Positions 1-13,303 are shown, counted from the stretch's first letter. The stretch is DNA of 64,000 nt from Karalla daura (GCA_029224185.1 CM055189.1:1096152-1160151), one strand, 5' to 3'. The notes: generated by a model not told the origin, from the sequence alone. Program-made: numbers and translations.

Positions 1-52
1 CTTCCAGACCGAAGACTAGATCCAAGCTCCAGACCCACTTAGCCCTCCCGTT

Positions 53-226
<174 letters not shown>

Positions 227-751
227 ACAGATAAACAGACATTAAACCTATTCTGCTCTACTTGGGTATATGAATAGAGCATTCTACACAGAGCTCAAGA
301 ATCATCATAATCCAGTTATGCTCTGATTGTGTGCAGAAATGTGTCGTCCTACATGGTGTGAACCTGGATGTATAGAATCTGTTCTATTGTTGGATTATAG
401 AGTCTTTCTGTAGGTCTTTTATAGGGTTGACCTGTTCTTCTACAGGTTGTTCATCATGTTTACTGAAATGTAGCGATTATTTCTCTGAATCCGAAAACTA
501 AATGTGAGTTTGTGTAGAGGAACGAGGGGTAGGACCGAGATGGAGAGAGAGAGAGAGAGAGAGAGATTATGTGTGGTCTGCCTGCCTTTCCACAGCTAGA
601 TTAGATAATCTACTCTAATCCAGAGCAGAGTCATTGTTACAAACAAATCCAGATGCTCGTAGTGGTATTTCAGTTTGGGTTATTCCTGCAGGCATGTGAG
701 GCCAGGCAGGCAGACAGAGAATCTGGGGCTTACTGGGATTTTAGTGTATGA

Positions 752-753
752 GT

Positions 754-831
<78 letters not shown>
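752..831. repeat. (TG)n microsatellite
   Basis: A dinucleotide TG run of about 38 units, with one TGAG interruption at its left end. It lies in intergenic sequence. Confidence 0.95.
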
Positions 832-833
<2 letters not shown>

Positions 834-960
834 AGCAGACTATTCTGGGTCAACAGCGTCCACCTGGGGATTCCACCCAGATGTTTCCCTCTGAATGTGG
901 GTCGACTTCAGATAGAGTGTCAGAAAAAGATGGACCGGAAGCTTCCCTCACTTACAGCCA

Positions 961-985
961 GACGGACAGACAGCCAGTCAGACAG

Positions 986-1063
<78 letters not shown>

Positions 1064-1136
1064 GGACGGACGGACGGACGGACGGACGGACGGACGGACG
1101 GACGGACGGACGGACGGACGGACGGACGGACGGACG

Positions 1137-1195
<59 letters not shown>

Positions 1196-1207
1196 TGATG
1201 GACAGAC
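961..1207. repeat. Compound (GACA)n-(GACG)n-(GACA)n microsatellite
   Basis: A tetranucleotide array whose flanks are GACA units and whose core (about 1062-1141) is uniformly GACG. The core therefore places a CpG every four bases. Open frames across it (TDRQ/TDGR and CLSV/RPSV repeats) are artefacts of the period. Confidence 0.95.
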
Positions 1208-1386
1208 ATAGGGAGAAAAAGAGAGAGAGAGAGAGCCTGGAATCAAGATAAAGGAAGAAAATATCTCTGCCTTTCACATCACGATCCATTTATCCACCAT
1301 TTATTCATTTTATTCACTATTGTCCGTTTGTCTGTTTATCTATTGCAACAAGAAAGGAAAGAAGATGAAATGTATTACCCATTAAC

Positions 1387-1644
<258 letters not shown>

Positions 1645-2108
1645 TAAGTAACTCCTCTTCAGCCGGTCTCAGCCGCCTCCCTGCCTCTGCCTCCTGCTGA
1701 CAGCTCCCTGCAGCGTTCAACATCGCGACACGTTATTCAGAGCCGTTCATTTGGGGAGCATCAGCTGTTTCGCTACCTAACAGGCTAACAGGCTAATTAG
1801 CTCGCTAGGAAGAGCTAGCAGCGAGTTGTCGCTCCTCCATCTTTCTTTATCTCAGCCTGGTTATCGAATAAAGCACAATGTGAGTTGAACATCCTCCTAG
1901 TCTGGAGGACAAGGACAGCTTCCAGCAGGACATGTCTCTAAGCCGGAGCTAGCAGCCGCTGAGTGGCGGGGGACGGGGTTTGTCCAGCCGGGTCATGGTT
2001 CAGAGTTCAGCAGCCCTGGGTGTGAGTCTGTCCTGGGACTGAGAGGCGGAGAGGACAGTCTGCTTCCGTTGTGTCTAATGTCCTGTCTCTGTGTTTGGAG
2101 GAGTCGGA

Positions 2109-2479
2109 ATGGCTGGGACTGGCGAGGGGAAGAAGGAGGAGGCCGACTACAAGAGGCTGCACAGCTTCCCTCTCATCAGGGTAGGACACCTGTCCTCTGC
2201 TACTGTCTCAGTGGGGACACCTGTCCTCTGCTGGTGTCCCCGTGTGTCCCAGTAGTCTGTAGGACAGCAGTCCTCTGCTGGTGTCCCACCTCTCTCAGCT
2301 CCACATGTCCATGGTGTCTCTAACCCCAGGACCGATCAGTCGGTCTGAGGAAAACTGAGGAGCTTTAACAGGATTAACTGCAGCTTCTCCCCACGACTGT
2401 TCAGAGAGGAGAGAGGAGCTGCTGCTCACAGCTGCACCTGAGGAGGTGCTTACATCCAAAGAGTGCGCCTCCTGCTCAC

Positions 2480-2526
<47 letters not shown>

Positions 2527-2531
2527 GTGTA

Positions 2532-2574
<43 letters not shown>

Positions 2575-3464
2575 CACACAGACATGCCTGAGGAGATGAG
2601 GGTGGAGACCATGGAGCTCTGCGTCACAGCCTGCGAGAAGTTTGCCACCAACAACGAGGTGAGACAGAAGCTTCTGGATCATGTTGACCTGTGTCTCAGG
2701 AGCTGATGCTCCTCCTCGAGCTGACGCTGCTCCTCCCCAAACGAGGACAGTCATCGAGCTGTCAGCGGATCTCAACATTAGTTCATAAAACACAGGTTAC
2801 TATTAGTTATTATATGGGATGTTATATTCTAACCCTAACCCTCACATTATTAGTTAGTGTTGCTATTAGCTCGTTAATCAGTCATTGCTTGTATACTTGG
2901 CTGTTTTTAATATTAATAGATAAAAGTAAACTATACAAGTAGGAAAGTGGTAGAAAGTGAAAACAGAACATACTTTGATCTGTCCACACCTGAGAGTTCC
3001 TCAGCTTCCTGTGGAGGACGCAGCAGGTGAAGGTCTGTCTGTGAGGCTGAGAGCAGACCTGCTCCTCAGACGTGGAGGAACGTTAGGACCTTCAGTAGAA
3101 TAACTGAGAACAATCCGGAACAAAGGGCTCAGCCAGTCCTGCTCCTGGCCAGAGGCCAAGCCTACAGCCACATGATGCTCCACAGGAGTGGCCGGCCAGG
3201 CAGCCAGTCACTGACCTCTCTGTGTGGCTGCCAGATTAGCATGACAGGGCGCCAGATCTGGAGCGGGATGGGGCTGCTAACTGAATGTGTCCTCCTCAGA
3301 GTGCGGCCAAGATGATCAAGGAGTCCATGGACAAGAAGTTTGGCAGCTCGTGGCACGTGGTGATCGGGGAGGGCTTCGGCTTCGAGGTCACGCACGAAGT
3401 CAAGAACCTGCTCTACATGTTCTTCGGAGGGAGCCTGGCTGTGTGTGTGTGGAAGTGCTCCTAG
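2109..3464 (+). CDS. dnal4: Dynein light chain 4, axonemal (DNAL4)
   Basis: Three coding exons, 2109-2180, 2575-2658 and 3300-3464, join in phase to a 106-residue protein starting MAGTGEGKKEEADYKRL and ending GGSLAVCVWKCS, next to the 105 residues usual for DNAL4. It belongs to the LC8/DYNLL-like light chain fold. The conserved block KMIKESMDKKFGSSWHVVIG and the phrase GFEVTHEVKNLLYMFFGG are diagnostic. Light chains of this family dimerise and bind intermediate chains of ciliary outer-arm and cytoplasmic dyneins. All junctions are GT-AG and phase 0. The ATG exon follows a non-coding exon at the promoter near 1560-1643. The second coding exon's acceptor is formed directly by a (TG)n tract. The 3' UTR is long (3465 to about 4355) and carries C-rich and TG satellites. 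Paralogue a or b of teleosts cannot be decided here. Confidence 0.93.
2482..2574 (+). repeat. (TG)n tract abutting dnal4 exon acceptor
   Basis: About 90 bases of TG with a few TATG interruptions end directly in the TAG acceptor of the second dnal4 coding exon at 2575. There is no ordinary polypyrimidine tract between the repeat and the AG. Confidence 0.9.
2659..3299 (+). other. dnal4 intron, no further feature
   Basis: Intron between the second and third coding exons. It holds three telomere-like ACCCTA units near 2830-2845 and nothing else that I recognise. Confidence 0.7.
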
Positions 3465-3469
3465 CAGAA

Positions 3470-4009
<540 letters not shown>

Positions 4010-4333
4010 GACACACACTGATTTTTTGGACACTCCATTTGTCTCCGTCCTCAGCTACAGAAACCGTCCACACCGTCCGTCCCTCTGTCCGGCCGCTCTC
4101 ACCTTTCAATAAGATTTTTGATATTTTTTAACTTGTACATATTTTGATGCGACTTGAAGCAAACAAACAAACAACAACAACCTTGTTTTTAAAGACCGGT
4201 GTCATAATGTTGTTAGGACTGAGAGACTGGAGCCAGCTCTGAGGAGCTGATCCACCCTTGTGTTTCTATAGTTCTCCTGGTGGTGGCGCTCTACTGGTCC
4301 AGTGGATCACTGTGTGAACTGGTCTGACTGTAC

Positions 4334-4339
4334 AATAAA
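4334..4339 (+). terminator. dnal4: Poly(A) signal of dnal4
   Basis: A canonical AATAAA is followed within 20 bases by TG-rich sequence (ACATGTTGTG). It is the first strong signal downstream of the dnal4 stop codon. Confidence 0.75.
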
Positions 4340-4399
4340 CACTGACATGTTGTGAAAACCCACGGAGCCGTCTGTAGTCTGTCCCCTGAACATGAAGCC

Positions 4400-5100
4400 T
4401 GGTTCACGCACCCTGGAGAAGCTGGAGATGCTCAGACCCTGAAGGTCTCACTGATCTGCTGATGGAGACCAGCCTCTCTCCTGGTGTGCTCGCTGTGTTT
4501 GTACAAACGAATGATTGTTCTCCGTAGTTTGTCATGTGATGGAGAACCACGATCACCTGTCCTGAAGACTAGACTACCTGCAGTACCACTGGGGACCACT
4601 AGGACTGGCTCCATTAACACTCCAGACTTTTTTCATAACAGTTTCAGTTTTAAAGTGTGATCTGGTGGACAGCCTGAAGATGACTCCATGTTTAGAGTTT
4701 AAAGGAGTGGAATAACTGTCCCTGCACCAACCAAAGAGGGGCCTTACAGGGGGCGGGGCCTGCTCCTCTTTAGCCCCGCCCTCTTGTACAAATGTGTTTT
4801 TTTTTCTGGCTCCAAACATTCAAGATGGTGGCGCCCTGCGAGCCGAGCTCCTGGCTCCACGTCCCAGACTGGGGGGTGAGGCCGAGGCCTGGCAGGGACC
4901 CAGCAGGGGTTAACTGAGTGAGCTGACTAGAGCAGCTAATAACGGTCCGCTAATGATGTGTTACCAGGTTAAGCTGCATATACTCAGCTCACTGTGTTCA
5001 ACCTTACTTGATGCTGCTGAGTCGATACTAAGAGAGGGAGTGTGTTAGGAGCTGTGAGGAACCTCTTGACATGACGTGTTAAGTAGTTCTGAGGATGTAT
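4400..5100. other. Intergenic, no gene seen
   Basis: Unique-looking sequence with no splice-joined reading frame and no RNA gene that I can recognise. Open frames here are short and have no coding character. Confidence 0.6.
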
Positions 5101-5106
5101 TTTTCT

Positions 5107-5148
<42 letters not shown>

Positions 5149-5316
5149 GTGCGTGTGACATTAACAACCCCAGGAGGGATGAAGTGAACAACAGTGAAGG
5201 TATGAAAGGTGAGCTGAGAGCAAACTGGAATGGGAGGACTGGGAGGACTGGGTCCGATTTGTCTTGGTTTGAGTTTCACAGCCACACGGTCGTTTATGGC
5301 AGTGGCAGCACACACA

Positions 5317-5388
<72 letters not shown>

Positions 5389-5520
5389 GAAATGAAACCC
5401 CAGCAGCTGCTTTTAAGAGCCTTTCTTTTTTCTAGATAAATAAATACACAGGAGAAGAGAGGAGGGGAGGGCAGGGGAGGGGAGGGGAGAGGAGGAGAGG
5501 AGGAGAGGAGGAGAGGCCAG
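5107..5520. repeat. (TG)n, (CACG)n and GGGGA-type repeats
   Basis: A TG run at 5107-5158 is followed by about 19 units of CACG/GCAC at 5313-5388 and by purine repeats of the GGGGA/GGAGA type at 5455-5517. The CACG run alternates purine and pyrimidine perfectly. Confidence 0.9.
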
Positions 5521-5715
5521 CAGGCAGAAGCTTCCAGAAAGACCTGCTGAGGAGGAGTTAATGTTGAGAAGAAAGGAGGAGCAGCTGCTCCCGCCGGGGA
5601 CGCTGCTGTGGAAAAGATGTTTGGTTTTTTCCTTTTGAGAAAACTGTCAGTTTGGAAACTGTTCTAACTGACAGTTTTTCAGTTCTCCTGAGCAGGAGGA
5701 GCTCCGTCTGTAGGT

Positions 5716-6567
5716 CCAACCACAACACCAACCACAACAACAACAACCACAACAACCACAACAACCACAACAACAACAACTACAACCACAACACCAACCA
5801 CAACAACAACAACCACAACAACAACCACAACAACCACAACAACAACCACAACAACAACAACCACAACAACAACCACAACAACCACAACAACAACCACAAC
5901 AACAACCACAACCACAACAACAACCACAACAACCACAACAACAACCACAACAACCACAACAACCACAACAACCACAACAACAACCACAACCACAACAACA
6001 ACCACAACAACCACAACAACAACCACAACAACCACAACAACCACAACAACAACCACAATAACAACAACAACAACCACAACAACCACAACAACCACAACAA
6101 CAACAACCACAACAACAACAACAACAACAACCACAACAACAACAACAACAACCACAACAACCACAACAACAACAACCACAACAACAACCACAACCACAAC
6201 AACCACAACAACCACAACAACAACAACCACAACAACCACAACAACTACAACAACAACAACAACAACCACAACAACCACAACAACAACAACAGCCACAACA
6301 ACAACCACAACAACAACAACCACAACCACAACAACAACAACCACAACAGCAACAACAACCACAACCACAACAACAACCACAACAACCACAACAACAACCA
6401 CAACAACCACAACAACAACCACAACAACCACAACAACCACAACAACCACAACAACAACCACAACCACAACAACAACCACAACAACCACAACAACAACCAC
6501 AACAACCACAACAACCACAACAACAACCACAATAACAACAACAACAACCACAACAACCACAACAACC

Positions 6568-6601
<34 letters not shown>

Positions 6602-7326
6602 CCACAACAACAACAACCACAACAACCACAACAACAACAACCACAACAACAACCACAACAACAACAACAACCACAACAACCACAACAACAACAACCACAA
6701 CAACCACAACAACTACAACCACAACAACAACAACAACAACAACAACCACAACAACCACAACAACAACAACAGCCACAACAACAACCACAACAACAACAAC
6801 CACAACCACAACAACAACAACCACAACAGCAACAACAACCACAACCACAACAACAACCACAACAACCACAACAACAACCACAACAACCACAACAACAACC
6901 ACAACAACCACAACAACCACAACAACCACAACAACAACCACAACAACAACCACAACAACCACAACAACAACCACAACAACCACAACAACCACAACAACAA
7001 CCACAATAACAACAACAACAACCACAACAACCACAACAACCACAACAACAACAACCACAACAACAACAACCACAACAACCACAACAACAACCACAACAAC
7101 CACAACAACAACAACCACAACAACAACCACAACAACAACAACAACCACAACAACCACAACAACAACCACAACAACTACAACCACAACAACAACAACAACA
7201 ACCACAACAACCACAACAACAACAACAGCCACAACAACAACCACAACAACAACAACAACAACCACAACCACAACCACAACCACAACCACAACAACAACAA
7301 CCACAACAGCAACAACAACCACAACC

Positions 7327-7357
<31 letters not shown>

Positions 7358-7367
7358 CCACAACAAC
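5716..7367. repeat. 1.65 kb (CAA/CCA)n satellite with about 470-bp higher-order unit
   Basis: The whole stretch is built of CAA and CCA triplets, G-free on this strand except for a few CAG variants. Rare T-containing variants mark a larger period. TACAA occurs at about 5781, 6246, 6714 and 7176, and AATAAC at about 6058, 6532 and 7006. The order of the variants is shared between copies, showing roughly three tandem copies of a 465-474-base block. A 587-codon frame (H/N only) and its antisense partners are open purely because of the composition. I see no promoter, splice site or conserved protein. Confidence 0.95.
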
Positions 7368-7567
7368 TGTCGGTCTGTCTGGGCCAAACTAGATCTGGCA
7401 CTTGAAATAAAGTAGAAGTGAAGTCCTGCAGCTCTGTTTGAAGCAGTCTCCAGCTCCAGTGTGCTGAGGTGGACGAGAGGTTCTCTGCTTCTCATTGATG
7501 TTCAGCTTTAAAAAAACACAGAAAAACACAGAAAAACACATGGCCTGAGACCGGGGGTGTGTGACAA

Positions 7568-7572
7568 GCTCA

Positions 7573-7618
<46 letters not shown>
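7568..7618. repeat. (CT)n microsatellite
   Basis: A short CT run of about 24 units in intergenic DNA. Nothing else is recognisable in 7368-7780. Confidence 0.9.
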
Positions 7619-7620
<2 letters not shown>

Positions 7621-7780
7621 AGTAAACTAGTTAACTGGTAAACTGTACTCCTCAGGTTGTGAGTGACAGACGTAACCTGTCGTGCTCTCTGAACTCTCTG
7701 TGTCTGTTTGTCATCTTTGCAGCGTCGAGGACGTTCTGACCCAGAACTAGTGGAGCCAGGTCACTGCTGTTGACAGTGTG

Positions 7781-7972
7781 ACACACACACACTCACACAC
7801 ACACACTCACACACAGGCACACACACAGGCATGCACACACACACAGACCCACACACACAGAGGCACACACACTCACACACACAGGCCCGCACACACACAC
7901 ACAGGCACGCACACACACACACACAGACCCGCACACACACACACAGGCACGCACACACACACACACACACAG

Positions 7973-8008
<36 letters not shown>

Positions 8009-8090
8009 CCACACACACACTCACTCACTCACTCACTCACTCACTCACTCACTCACTCACACACCCACACACACACACACTCACAGACCA
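7781..8090. repeat. Interrupted (CA)n with (CACT)n block
   Basis: CA repeats are interrupted by GGCA, GACC and GCAC variants in a loosely repeating larger pattern. A (CACT)n run at about 8017-8060 lies near the right end. Open frames of T/H composition are spurious. Confidence 0.9.
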
Positions 8091-8157
8091 AAGACCATGA
8101 ACCCTGAATCCCTCAGATGTGTCTCCAGAGCCTTTCTTTATACGCCACACACACTGA

Positions 8158-8329
<172 letters not shown>

Positions 8330-8486
8330 GGACACTTGGTCCAAATGGACACATGGTCCAAATATAACGAAATAGAAATACAGCACAATACAGAATGACA
8401 GAGAAAGAGAGGGAGAGAGAGAAAAAAGGTAGACTACAGTCAAAGAACTAAATCAGAGGTGTTTTGTTAGTCTAGATAGACAGAGG

Positions 8487-8637
8487 TGGATGGATGGATG
8501 GATGGATGGATGGATGGATGGATGGATGGATGGATGGATGGATGGGTGGATGGATGGATGGATGGATGGATGGATGGATGGATGGATGGATGGATGGATG
8601 GATGGATGGATGGATGGATGGATGGATGGGTGGATGG
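8487..8637. repeat. (GGAT)n microsatellite
   Basis: About 37 units of GGAT/ATGG with two GGGT variants. It yields MDGW-type spurious frames. Confidence 0.95.
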
Positions 8638-8756
8638 AACGAGGTCAGAAAATATCACATGAACAGAACCTCTCCATCTAGGTACAGAAGCAGCAGTTTG
8701 TGGTGGAGTCCTTGTGGCTGGAGATAAATGGGTCACACATAATGAGTCTGTTCAGT

Positions 8757-8796
8757 CCCCCCCCACCCCCCCCCACCCCCCCCACCCCCCCACCCC
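8757..8796. repeat. C-rich tract (CCCCCCCA)n
   Basis: A run of C blocks separated by single A residues. The opposite strand is G-rich and could form quadruplex structure. Confidence 0.85.
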
Positions 8797-9271
8797 TGCA
8801 TAACCTCAGAGTTTCATGTCTTTAGTAACTGTGATCGTGTTCAATGCCACAATTTTTTTATTTCATTCAGTGTTTTGTTCTCATCTTAGAATCTGAAGCT
8901 TTCAGCTCTTTGGAGCTCCTCCAGAGCTGCTGGTGATGGACCAGAGCAGTCTTTATTGTTGTTCTATTGTTGTTCTATTGTCGCTCTGTGGGGCACAGGA
9001 TGCTACAGACTGCTCTGTCCTATCACCAGCAGACTTTGAGGATCAGAATAAACTAGTTAGTGCACATTCGTTCGTTCACTCACCATCTGACGAGTACAGT
9101 AAATACTACTATGTACAAAATCTAAAAACAAAACGCAGATTAACCATCATGAAGTAAAAAAAGACACTTTGTCCTTATCCAATATATATAAATACATAAT
9201 ACATGAACATGAGATGTTTACATGTGATGGTGTAACATATATGTACATCAACAGCAGCTTTTTGGCAGCCT

Positions 9272-9354
9272 GGTCCCGGCCTGGTCCCGGCCTGGTCCCG
9301 GCCTGGTCCCGGCCTGGTCCCGGCCTGGTCCCGGCCTGGTCCCGGCCTGGTCCT
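9272..9354. repeat. 11-bp minisatellite (GGCCTGGTCCC)n
   Basis: About seven to eight nearly perfect copies of an 11-base unit. Flanking sequence (8800-9270 and 9360-10390) shows no gene. A 74-codon frame at 8933-9157 has no recognisable domain and no splice context, so it is not called. Confidence 0.9.
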
Positions 9355-10399
9355 GACCTTGTGACCTTTCTGCTCCTCAGGCCTCCAGCTCCTGGAAACA
9401 CCCAGCCTTGATGATGGAGCTGGATGTGAGGCTGAGCAGATGTGGTAGCAGAGGAAGCTGCTGGGTCCTGTCAGTAAACACGTCTCCACCCTGTACGCAG
9501 CTCATTCATTATTCACCTCAGACGCTCTTTATATATCTCCTCCCTCTCGCTGTGTTTCCTCCACCTTGTTAAATATTCATACCGGGAGGATGAAGCCTCT
9601 GATAGTTTCTCCTCACAGTCTAAACTGTTTCCCTCCGGTTGGTGAGAGGAGTCAAGGACAGACGCAGCAGGAAAGCAGTGAATGTCACGTCTCTGGGTTT
9701 TACTGAGGAGGTCAGAGGGCGGGGCTACAGCCACCTCCTACTGGATGCTGTGTGAATGTTACGCTGTGTGTGTGTCTATTTCAGCTTTTTGCAAAATAAA
9801 AGCCAAGGTATTTGACAGGGTGCAACTGCTACTGACAGGTGTTTCTAAGAATAGAGTAAGAATAGAGTCAAGCTCCGCCCCTCTGTGATGTCACACATTG
9901 TTTGTGAAGGGTTGTCACTGTCAGTCAAACAGACACGCCCCTAATTATTCTGTTTCTTTAAGCTCTAATATCTAATCGATCATGGAATGATCTTCAAACT
10001 GACCTCCAGATCACACTGGAAACTTTAACACCATAACGCAGTTACAACGGCTGTCCACTGGGCGTGCTGGACCAAAACAGGCAAGAGGAAGAAGAGAAGA
10101 AGAAATATGACAGGTAAAGGGCATGGCAAAGGTGCTCTTTCTACCAAGGCCATGAGAAGCTGTTCCTCTGATAGTAAACAGTGAAGAACCGGCTCATGAG
10201 GCCGTCAGGATGTTTCTGAGATCTTCAAAATGTAGTTTCTGTTGTAATATTTGGGCTTTGAGCAGTTCTAGAGGTGATGGAACACACAACAACGAGGACT
10301 AGCTTGGAGTTATCACAAGACAAGCAGGACTAACCAGTAACTAAATTAGCTACTGAAAGATAACTGTATTATTCAATACACCTGACTAATAACAAAGTA

Positions 10400-10440
10400 C
10401 AGTGGAACCTCGACTTATGAACACCCTACTATATGAAAAC
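10400..10440 (+). mobile_element. Possible Tigger/pogo-like terminal repeat remnant
   Basis: The sequence CAGTGGAACCTCGACTTATG, preceded by TA, resembles the CAGT...CCTCGAC...ACGAA ends typical of Tigger-like (pogo, Tc1/mariner superfamily) transposons. No matching inverted end or transposase frame was found nearby. At most this is a solitary decayed terminus, and the match could be chance. Confidence 0.25.
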
Positions 10441-10819
10441 TTCAGCCAAATAAAAAGATTCATCTACCTTTTTCCTTTGTTTCTACCTTCTGACCTGTTG
10501 ATTCTGGGGAGAATCTCCAAACAGTCTGTTTGTGTGATGGACAGAAATACAGACAGACAGTTTCCAGTGTTCAGTTAGTCAAGCAACTGGACTTCTTCTG
10601 GGGAAGAAGCCAGAAGAAGAAGCCAGAAGAACATTGGATACCATGACCTGGATGAATGAGAATCTCCACAGACAGACAGACAGTTTGGAGATAAAAATCC
10701 ATCAAAGATAAAATGCACGATTCCTCATCTGTATCATGCAGAATCACTTGTCACGGAGGGGAGATCTTCTATGTTGGGTTTCTCAGGAATTTTAGGAGAT
10801 CAATTACATTTGTCAGGGA

Positions 10820-10823
<4 letters not shown>

Positions 10824-10876
<53 letters not shown>

Positions 10877-10887
10877 CTCTCTCTCTC
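10824..10887. repeat. (AC)n(TC)n microsatellite
   Basis: An AC run followed directly by a short TC run. Confidence 0.9.
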
Positions 10888-11228
10888 CAGGTTCCTGATG
10901 GAAGCTGCTGGAGTGTGTGAGCGGTCCTGTTGAACAGACCTATGTTGTGTGTTTAGGAGCACCAGGCAGGCTGAGACCCATCAACCAGGGGGAGTGTGGA
11001 GGTCCCTCAGACTGGGACACTCTGACCTCCAGGTCCAAATGGGGCGTCCTGTCAGGATCAGTCAACAGGTCGGGATGGTGTGAGGGAGACAGAGGGGGCG
11101 GCCTCCCTCACACCATCCCTCCCTCCCTCCCTGTCCTCTCCAGGAGACCAGATGATCAGCTGAACTTCACATCCTCCACGCTGTGTCCTCATTCCAGGCG
11201 TCTCTGAGCTGGAGGAAACCAAAGAGCT

Positions 11229-11241
11229 GTAACCTAGCAAC
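11229..11241 (+). promoter_or_regulatory. Consensus RFX X-box
   Basis: GTAACCTAGCAAC fits the X-box consensus GTNRCC-(0-3)-RGYAAC at every position with a one-base spacer. It is followed at once by a short GC-rich patch with several CpGs (11240-11272). No gene starts here that I can see, so function is unproven. Confidence 0.4.
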
Positions 11242-11286
11242 CGGCCGCCTCCCGCGGCGACGGGCGGAAGGATGGCTGGGGCATCC

Positions 11287-11288
<2 letters not shown>

Positions 11289-11327
<39 letters not shown>

Positions 11328-11461
11328 TGTAGCAGAGAGGAGGCATCTGGAGGGGGTTTGGAGCTGCAGTCACAGGGTTGTGCAGCTGAAGACCTTGAGC
11401 TGGAGAGTTTTTAAGAGGGTGAACGATGATAGAGAATTGTCAGATCTCTGCAGCTGCTCAC

Positions 11462-11533
<72 letters not shown>

Positions 11534-11786
11534 AGAGGGGAGAGAGGGGCGGGCGGGTAGATTTTCCATCCCAACGTTGCTACCAGGCCTTTCTTTTTTT
11601 TCTTTGAGAAATGAGAAAAACAATCCAGTTTTAATATGAGTGTGTGTAAGGAGTGTGTGTCTGTGTGTGTGTGTGCGTGTGTGTGTGTGTGTGTGTCTGT
11701 GTCTGTGTGTGTGTCTGTGTGTGTGTGTGCGTGTGTGTGCCCCTGGGGCTGTCCATCCTGACCACCAGCCACTGAGAACTGTGTGT

Positions 11787-11840
<54 letters not shown>

Positions 11841-11963
11841 CAATAGCTCATTTCTGGCTGAAATGAAAGAAATGAAAGAGGACAGACAGTATCTGGAAAT
11901 TGGAGAAAGGGCAAAGGGAGGGATAAAAGAAGAATGGACGGCTTAGAGCGGCTTGTTTATGAA

Positions 11964-12027
<64 letters not shown>

Positions 12028-12030
12028 GAG
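11289..12030. repeat. Cluster of (GT)n and (GA)n microsatellites
   Basis: GT at 11289-11332, GA at 11464-11531, interrupted GT/GTCT at 11640-11740, GT at 11780-11837, and GA at 11969-12030. No coding exon was recognised between them. Confidence 0.9.
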
Positions 12031-12950
12031 CATCAGACAACAGACATGTAGTATATGAGCCGAGAGGCCCAGGAGACGAGACAGGGCAGCAAACCTGCTC
12101 GAGGCTCCTGCTCTGGCTCTCTCCGGAGCTCTCCTCGCTGCCTAGACGTGAAGGATCAGCTCCGTTCATCTGGAGTGAAGATGATCTCCGTTCATCTGGA
12201 GTGAAAGGAGGGATGAAGCTTGTGCAGCTTGTCTTGTCTGTGCTGCGTGGATGACCTTCAGACTGGACAGACACACAAACGTAGAGCTGTTAGTCTGGAG
12301 AAGGAGCCAGAGGAACCAGGAGCTCATCTTCATTCCACTGAAGCTTCACTCAGATCAGCAGAATGACGCTCCTCCTCGCTGGTGGTGAACTGAGCTGTGG
12401 CTCCAGATGTTTAGCTCCAGGGTGAAGGAACCAGGAAGACCTTTGACCCCCTGTAGGATCCTGATCAGCTCACTTCATCACCGGATGACTGGATCAGAAC
12501 ACACACTTCTTCCTCTTCTAGGAAGTCAGCTGTGTTCCAGACCTTCTCTGGAGCCTTGGTCCAGGCCTGCTCTGGTGGTCCTGATCTGTCTGGGGGGGCT
12601 GAGAGCTGAGGACCTTTGACGATACTAACCTATCTGCTGGTAACCACCTACACATGAATCAGACAGTCATTGTTGTTTCACATTTGTATTCGTTCCATAC
12701 AGCTTGTGAAAACTTCTTTCTCTGCTTTGACTGCTACTTATTCCCCAAACAGCAACAGACACAAACATTTTTCCTTTATTCCTCATGACCCAAAATCTAT
12801 TTTTCCAAGACAGCTTATGTTCCAATTCCCAAAGCTGAGTCCTCCAGAGCAGCCAGGTAACCCAAGTAAACCACCTTACAACTGTTTAGCATCTAAACAC
12901 AGTTTGTTTTCAGGCTGTTTTTGGAGCCAGGCTGAGAAACAGTAAGGAGG
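12031..12950. other. Intergenic, no gene recognised
   Basis: Contains a 91-codon frame (12670-12945) without a recognisable domain, a near-duplicate of GTTCATCTGGAGTGAA (about 12164 and 12189), and no other feature. I do not call a gene. Confidence 0.5.
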
Positions 12951-12955
12951 AGGAG

Positions 12956-12964
12956 TGTGTGTGT

Positions 12965-13007
<43 letters not shown>

Positions 13008-13303
13008 TGTGTTCCCACAGAATGAGATGGAAACTACAGGCGTAGAAGAACCCTCCTCCCTCATTCTGCCCAGAGCTGCTTGTTCTCTTCCTCCTCCTCG
13101 TTTGCATGTGGTTGTGCAGCATCCATGTTTGATGAGAGCTGATGCGTCATGGACCAGCGTGTCCCCCTGGACGGACCACCAGGAGACAGCTGGACCCTGG
13201 ACCAGACCTCCTCAGCACCTTCTGCTGGGCTGCTGCTGGAGACCTTCATCATCATCTTCCTCTCCTTCATCCTCAGCACATCCTCAACACACTCACACTC
13301 ACA

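Noticed and set aside
2830..2845. Telomere-like CCCTAA units
   Set aside because: Only two to three imperfect copies. Too short to suggest an interstitial telomere.
5652..7415. 584-587-codon open frames (H/N-rich on plus, C/G- and V-rich on minus)
   Set aside because: They follow wholly from the CAA/CCA composition. The flanks give no start context, splice sites or conserved sequence.
12670..12945. 91-codon open frame upstream of fam20cl
   Set aside because: No recognisable domain, no splice context, and composition like the surrounding intergenic DNA.
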